A stretch of 64,000 nucleotides of DNA. Origin: Mesotaenium endlicherianum. Taxonomy: Eukaryota > Streptophyta > Zygnematophyceae > Zygnematales > Mesotaeniaceae. Location of the stretch: NCBI GenBank assembly GCA_009602735.1, contig WELA01010214.1, positions 589,858 through 653,857 of the forward strand. Direction: 5' to 3'. Position numbers and translations under genes: made by a program. Numbering within the stretch: position 1 is the stretch's first letter; every line of letters begins with the position of its first letter. A model generated the notes under the pieces. It searched no databases, was not told the DNA's origin, and saw only the letters and a program-made list of their open reading frames with translations. Below are positions 58,399 to 64,000 of this stretch, one piece after another.

Positions 58399-59659
58399 TG
58401 TAATGAATCAGTTCATTATTTATTCAATTAATTGCATATATAAATACAACACTAAATAAGTATTATGTCAATATACTCACAGGCGCAAGTTCATTTAAAT
58501 TAATGTATGTCGATGTAATGCGAGTTTACTTACTTTGTCAAAAAAGTCAGCAGGATGACTTTTGTATCATAGTGTAGTTTGCTGACTTTGTTGAGAAGGT
58601 CAGCAGGATGACTTTTGTATCATAGTATAGTTTGCTAAGAGTTATATATCAGTTATATATAGGATGTAACATCAGCAGGATGACATATAGTAAGCTCGCT
58701 TGATATTAGTCAGTATACTTAGCTTCAGTACGCTGAGGATATACATATTCATTTAGATTGTTATTTGTAGATTGGCACATGTGACCGAAGTACACTGAAA
58801 GTCGGAAGGTCGACTGAGATTCGGTAAACCGATGTCCTACCAGTGTGGTTAACTCCTGGGTAGGCGGAGCCGTCGTCAGTTAACTGAACAATTAGGACTT
58901 CAGTCAACCGACCAATTAATATGGTCGTTATACCTAGATCCGTGAGTCCCAACCTAACGGGTTTCCCACGAAACGGCGCACCTTGCGCCGTGGTCAACCA
59001 GGTGGTCACTAGGTTAATAGCAGGCTGGGATCTCGTGGTCCCTCATTCTGGACAGTAAGCTTTACAGTCGGATTTCTACTTGCAAGTCATGTGTGCACTT
59101 TTGGGGTTCGTTCTAATGACCAGCCTTCACGGAAATTGACATGGCTGCTTTGTTTGCGCTTCAAATGGAGAGAACTAGGACTTTTCGGAAAGGTCTCGTC
59201 AAGATGCATCCGTTGCCGTAAAGTTTGCTCAATTTGCAGCAGTGTTGACAGACTTATGCCGTCTGACATTCTGGGGTCACACAGCGGACAGATTCCATGG
59301 TTTTGCACCTAAGTCAGTGGGATGTGTTTTAGCTACTTTATGGTCATCTGAATGAGAGCGCCTTTGCTATACAGTCCCCTGATGTTGCGTATGTGCTTAT
59401 ACATGCTCGTATGCCTGGTAGGCAAGAGGTCATGAGTTTCTAAAGGAGAAGCTCTAGTCCTCAAGCTCGCCTCTTTCTTGTGCCTTGTGTTCGTGTGCAA
59501 CTATAGCACACTACGATAAGTGAGTCAAGGGCTATAGATGAGTAAACGGAATTCATTATAAGAGCAAAGATCGCTCCCTGATTTCACATGCTTCCACCTA
59601 TCACGGATCTTATATATTTAATAAAATATATTTATCTTGAATAAGCAAGATTCATTTCA
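58399..59659 (+). repeat. T7 5' LTR (1,261 bp)
   Basis: Starts TGTAATGAATCAG and ends ATTCATTTCA. The central block around 58820-58900 (GTAAACCGATGTCCTACCAG-like, GGTTAACTCCTGGGTAGGCG) is a diverged match to the T5 LTR. TATATAAATA at about 58436. Confidence 0.88.
58532..58637 (+). repeat. Two 53-bp tandem repeats in the T7 LTR
   Basis: 58532-58584 and 58585-58637, each containing GTCAGCAGGATGACTTTTGT and ending TAGTTTGCT(G/A). A partial third copy of the core occurs near 58672. They could be U3 promoter or enhancer units. Confidence 0.85.
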
Positions 59660-59660
59660 G

Positions 59661-59672
59661 TGGTATCGGAGC
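59661..59672 (+). other. T7 primer-binding site, initiator-Met type
   Basis: TGGTATCGGAGC, one base after the LTR. Confidence 0.8.
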
Positions 59673-61891
59673 TAAGTCCTTTCTTGAATGTCCGGGCTCG
59701 TCTTCTTTGTCTCCTAAGGAAAGTGTGTGAGGCTTAATTGTGTGGTATCATGAGTCTAGGTGGAGCTTGGGAAGTGTATGAATGTAGAGCATTGCACATC
59801 TTGTCCAGGATCCTTCCACTTGCTCACCTAGTGTGTCTCTTCGCTCAGTGTACTATGCGACATACTAACTTGACTTTCCTAGCCTCTTGTGTACAGTTAC
59901 ACGCAACGAGAAGCCTAAAGTGGAGGCTTGATGGAAGAGGTGTCTGCAAGCATCAAGCGCAGCCTCAAGGGAGTTGCATCATAGCAAGCTGGATAGGACT
60001 CATTTACCTCACTTGATCATAGTCGTTGTGTGTTGTTATATGCAATCCACGGCTAGTATAGAGAGGGGTGCGCACTCCAGCGATGCTAAAGGACTTGTTA
60101 GTCTGTTGTGCTATCCCTTTGGGTTTAAGCTTGTTGCTTTGCAAGAGACGTACCTCTCTCATTAGTTGTGTGGTAGTTAGGTTGAGGGGGCTTGAGTATG
60201 GCTGCATGTGTTGAGACGTTAAGATAGTACGTGCACACATGATTTACTAACTTAAGTTTCCAAGTATGGATTAACAACAGGTTATCCTCGCCACGGTCCA
60301 AGTGCACTACGTCGTCCATAAGCGTCAGCTAACTGCAACTTCTATGTGAAGAGGCTTCGGCAGCAACTATGGCATCCTTCAGATACCCCCTACTCCCAAG
60401 CGTGGCTGTGACATTGTGTGCTTCTCTCGTTTGTCACATTGATTTGTGCTTGGAGAGTTTAGGATATGTGCCTTGTGCTTGGATGCTATGTGTTAGACGG
60501 TGCTTTGTGGTACTTGATGGGATCGTAGGAGCTTAGGGTTTAAGCTTAAGACGGGTTTAGTCAGTGTGCTGAGGTTCATGGATGCGGGTCTTATGTGATT
60601 GCTGACTTAGGTTAAGTCAGCCTGCTAGATTATTTGACCTAATGTGGTTAAAGGGGTTAAGGAATTAGGTTTATGGACGCAAGGGCTTTCCTTTAACTCT
60701 CTTTACTTTGCATGGTTTATTAAAGGTCCGAGAGCAGCCGCGGACAATGAGTACTTTGAGTGCTTGAGTTAAATGAGCTCTGGGTGTTGCCATGCTATAG
60801 ATCAGCATATCGGGACTATGGTCTGTACGATGTGTTGAGTGATGTATGGGAAGTCAACGTGGATACTAGAGGGGGTTTGACTACTTGCCTTAGGTCCAGT
60901 TGGCTATATGTTTTGGATGCCACCTGTACACTTGGTCAAGTGTAAGGAGGTCTGTGTCTTCGTCATAGGGACGATCTGGGCATATTAGCAGTGTGCTAAG
61001 TTTCTGCCGACCTCGCAGCTAACTGAGCTCGCTAGAGACGCATGCTAGGTAGCATGCAAGATGCATTTGTATATGCGTCAGGTGCATGGAATTTGCATCC
61101 CGGGTGCTAGAGGTAGTGGATCGCTGTTAGCATACCGTAGAGCAGGTGTAAAATGGGCCCTGCTGTAATAGATTCACTATGCACACCTAAGTAAAGACAG
61201 AAGAGACCATTGACATTATAGACATTCTCGCAATGCATGGCTTGAATGATCTTGTTCAGTCTGATGCACAAACATTCTTCTTGCTAGCTTAGGGTTACAG
61301 TGCAAAAGTCTTACCAACAATTTATGCACGCTGTTGTTATTAGCTTGCTAAGTGCTTGCTGCAATTGCAATAGGTGCCATGTATGTGCCTCCAGAGAGGA
61401 ACTTAATTTTGAGCTATACTGAGTTTGCTCATTGTCATTGGTTGAGTCTATGTGATCCCAATATTTGCCTCGCCCTCCCGGGAATCATGTAAGATGGAGT
61501 CATCAGATCTTGACTAGACTGATGCAGCTAGGGTGTGGTGTTTACCACGCATAGCTAAGCTCATTGTAGGCAACTTACACACTTGCTTGTTGTCTGTTTG
61601 ACAGACTGAGACCAGCAAGCAGAGTGTGAAGCAATGGTGACATACAGGTCGAGAGAGGCCAAGGAGTTGGCATGCTGGACGCTGCCACGTGACGCTTCCC
61701 CACTTGTCCTCTGGGCAACTCTAGGCAGTAAGGCCTGAAGGAGGGAGTATCCTGAAACATCAAAACTATGATACAATTGGTTGTTTCTGTTCCCTTTTCA
61801 CTTGGATTGTTAACTCTCACTAGTTGCCATTTTGGCGTATGTCTTGCTAGGAATGATTGGTATGAGTCATTGTATGCATGCGTTGGTAGAG
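59673..61891 (+). other. T7 internal region, part 1, non-coding
   Basis: No ORF with family features. Short frames only (for example 59738-60016). Confidence 0.65.
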
Positions 61892-61896
61892 TCAGC

Positions 61897-62616
61897 TGAA
61901 ATGAATCGACTCACCAAATAAGCGATTAACAATTAATAAAGATCTTTATATCAGCAAGTAATCTTTATGGTATTTCCGTTAACTGGTTTAACGGCAAAGG
62001 ACAACACACTAGCAGTGAATAATACTCGTCAGTCAAATGAGAGTAAACTAGCATCAATAATGCAAATCAGTTTACTCATACATAAGCAAGGTTAGAAGAC
62101 AGTGCGTATCAATGGCTTCTCGCCTTGGATTCAGATCTCTCTCAATAAGCTGTACAAGAGAGTTGGCCTTGTTTCCAAATGCCGATCTCAAGAGCAATGC
62201 CTAGCATATGTACATGGAATGAGTTTACTGTTCAACGGTCAGTGCGATGGCACCGCCTACCCGGGAGTTAACCACGTTGGTAGGACCTCGGTTAACCAAA
62301 TCCACCGCCATCTCCCATCATCCCGAATAGCCATCCACCATAGGGATGTCATCTGGCCATTCATCTAGCATATCGTACTTAGATGCATATCAAGGCAGTT
62401 CGCTGCTACCGAGTATGGAAGTCAGCTGGCTGTCAAAGAATGTGTCAGCAAGCTGACTTAAATGGACTTCAGCCTGCTGCTTCCGGCTGAGTCATTAAAC
62501 TGGTATCAAACATTAAGTCCAGCATACTGATTATCAACTAAAGTTGAGTAGGCTGAACTTAAATAACTATTATATTGAAATGAATATTATATCTACTAAT
62601 ATACTGATTCATTACC
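61897..62616 (-). mobile_element. S3: solo T5-family LTR (720 bp) inside T7
   Basis: Minus-orientation LTR matching 57268-57988, flanked by perfect 5-bp duplications TCAGC (61892-61896 and 62617-62621). The terminal CA at the plus-strand right end has become CC. Confidence 0.92.
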
Positions 62617-62621
62617 TCAGC

Positions 62622-63906
62622 TAACTGAGCTACTCTTTGGTATTGGAGGAACTCGCTAATGGGGCCGGTTGTCTTTATCTCATAGCAAGCTATCTACACT
62701 TCCAAATGGAGGAGTGTAATACGCTGGCGGAGTTTGGGTTATTCATGGATAGAGCTTTAAAGTTTATGGTGAGAGGGTCTGAATGGCAGTTTACTCGTCC
62801 CTGTGCCACTTTGGGCATTGCTCTAATCCGGATAAATGAACCATTTAGTTTTTGGGAGGGGGAGGACTTTCTTTCTTGCTTACTTGGGTGTTTGCACTCT
62901 GTGTCCTCTCTTGGTTTTCCTTTGTTGGTTCTTCTCCACCCACTCGTACTGCCGCAATCCTCTGTGACTGTCACTCTGTGTGCTTCTTATGATGCGGAGT
63001 TATAGGCACTTCTTGGGGTGCTTATGTGGGGTCGACAGCTATTTAAGTTGGGGAGAGGGAGATGGGATGTGTTTTAGGAGTATTCAGTAAGCTGTGCTTA
63101 CCTGCATACTCAGCAGCAAGTGTATGTACTAACTGAGTCATACACTGCCACGTCCTATGTTTGTACTACATTAATATCAGGAGCATCAGTGACTAACTGG
63201 TGTAAATTGTGAGTTGCAGTACATTGTTGGAGCAAGTGTACGTACTAACTGAGTAAGTACATTGCCATAAGTTGAGATTGGGTAGCAATGATGCATGGCA
63301 CATCAGGGAACTGCTTGAGGTGACCAGCATATTGCTCAAAACCATATGTTTCTTTGAACTTAGTGTGTTCTGAAAATGTGGTAAAAAGTTAATTTTATCT
63401 TGGGCTCATTTACCTGATGCTACTCATCCTGTAAGGGCATTCAATGCCATCAAATCAGTTGGTCTCCCTTGTCCTTCAGTACGCTGAATTTTGAGCAGGT
63501 ACCTAAGATACAAGAAATTGCTTGTGAGCAGCTTTCAAGGTGTGAGCACGGCAGGAGTTGAAGACCAAGAGAAGGAGAAAAGGCTTAGTTTAGTTGGCTG
63601 AGCCTTAAAAACATTCTTTCATTGTTTGACCTTGAAAGGAGGCTGTTCGATTTGGGTGTGGTTTGCATGGTGTGAGGTGCTCTAATGTGTTTTCCAACTG
63701 GAAGGACTACTGTGAGTAGGGGTAAGTCAATGCATGTCTTCAGTTATTGATGGTGAAGTCAGATGGTGGCTTGCAGGACATTTTGCTGTGATTAATTTTT
63801 ACTTGCATTGGGTAGGTGAATATATCACGCTCATGTTTTGTTTGCTTGCTTTGCTTCACCTAGTTGACAAAAGTGTATTATTAAATAAATGGATTGTATG
63901 CTGAGT
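62622..63906 (+). other. T7 internal region, part 2, non-coding
   Basis: One open frame of 122 codons at 62637-63005 has no recognisable motif. Nothing else is seen. Confidence 0.6.
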
Positions 63907-63923
63907 GTTGTCGAGGCGACAAC
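63907..63923 (+). other. Pre-polypurine hairpin of T7
   Basis: GTTGTCG, loop AGG, CGACAAC; same stem as at 49917-49933 in T5. Confidence 0.85.
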
Positions 63924-63941
63924 AAGTTAAGTTGGGGAGAT
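63924..63941 (+). other. T7 polypurine tract
   Basis: AAGTTAAGTTGGGGAGAT directly before the 3' LTR. Confidence 0.75.
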
Positions 63942-64000
63942 TGTAATGAATCAATTCATTATTTATTTAATCAATTGCATGTATAAATACAACACTAAAT
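63942..64000 (+). repeat. T7 3' LTR, first 59 bases
   Basis: TGTAATGAATCAATTCATT..., matching the 5' LTR from 58399. Confidence 0.88.

Larger units (their letters stand above)
58399..64000 (+). mobile_element. T7: large LTR element without gag or pol (LARD-like), runs off the window
   Basis: 5' LTR 58399-59659, primer site at 59661, internal region 59660-63941, polypurine tract 63924-63941, 3' LTR from 63942 (59 bases present, matching 58399 on). No gag, protease, RT or integrase is recognisable in the internal 4.3 kb, of which 0.72 kb is the nested S3. Its LTR termini, primer site and pre-tract hairpin are those of T5, so it is probably a non-autonomous relative mobilised by T5-family proteins. 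Confidence 0.82.

Noticed and set aside
62637-63005. 122-codon open frame inside T7
   Set aside because: No gag, pol or other feature; a length likely by chance in this composition.

Overview
This window is nuclear DNA of a eukaryote of the green lineage. Exons are GC-rich and coding-like, introns are GT...AG, and the introns and flanks carry long CT, GT, CA and GA microsatellites. A plastid-type dehydroascorbate reductase, a plant-like PEX12, a 20S proteasome beta-7 subunit and a plant-style C2 protein all point to a streptophyte, and the gene/repeat mix would suit a charophyte alga. The species is inference. Five single N bases (15720, 17756, 52493, 57001, 58300) and a 376-base C run look like assembly joins or collapsed gaps.

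Positions 1-22,707 are the genic part. In order they hold the 3' part of PEX12 (+, visible exons 758-4267), a YjlB-like cupin gene (+, 5836-8041), PBG1/PSMB4 (+, 9372-12011), a C2-domain gene with very low-complexity tails (+, 14271 to about 19632, split by the poly-C run) and a seven-exon DHAR with a transit-peptide-like leader (-, 20634-22707). Exon phases of PEX12, the cupin, PBG1 and DHAR close exactly. These are housekeeping genes with no obvious shared pathway, beyond PEX12 and DHAR both being linked to redox and organelle metabolism.

Positions 22,708-26,576 show no recognisable gene. From about 26,577 to the end the window is a nest of LTR retrotransposons of the Ty3/gypsy (chromovirus-like) type. 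T1 (+, 26577-32505) is a decayed element containing solo LTR S1 (28681-29622, TSD CGGGG). T2 (-, 32506-37208) is a GC-rich gag-protease fragment with no reverse transcriptase. T3 (+, about 39590-41347) is the integrase-chromodomain end of a T5-type element. T4 (+, 41348-42496 and 57989-58036) is an LTR-gag fragment split by T5. T5 (-, 42497-57988) is a full-structure chromovirus with broken gag-pol but an intact third ORF of 530 codons. T6 (+, 42820-49497) is a structurally complete, apparently recent chromovirus inserted in the 3' LTR of T5. S2 (58037-58398) is a piece of a T6-type LTR. T7 (+, 58399 to beyond 64000) is a large element without gag or pol whose LTR ends, primer site and pre-polypurine hairpin match T5. 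It contains S3 (61897-62616), a solo T5-type LTR with TSD TCAGC.

The most notable signals are: the extra intact ORF of T5; canonical -1 frameshift heptamers in the correct zero frame at the gag ends of both T5 and T6; a perfect hairpin before the polypurine tract shared by T5 and its likely non-autonomous partner T7; a tRNA-Arg(UCU)-like sequence inside the S1 LTR; and a primer-binding-site variant shared by three families.
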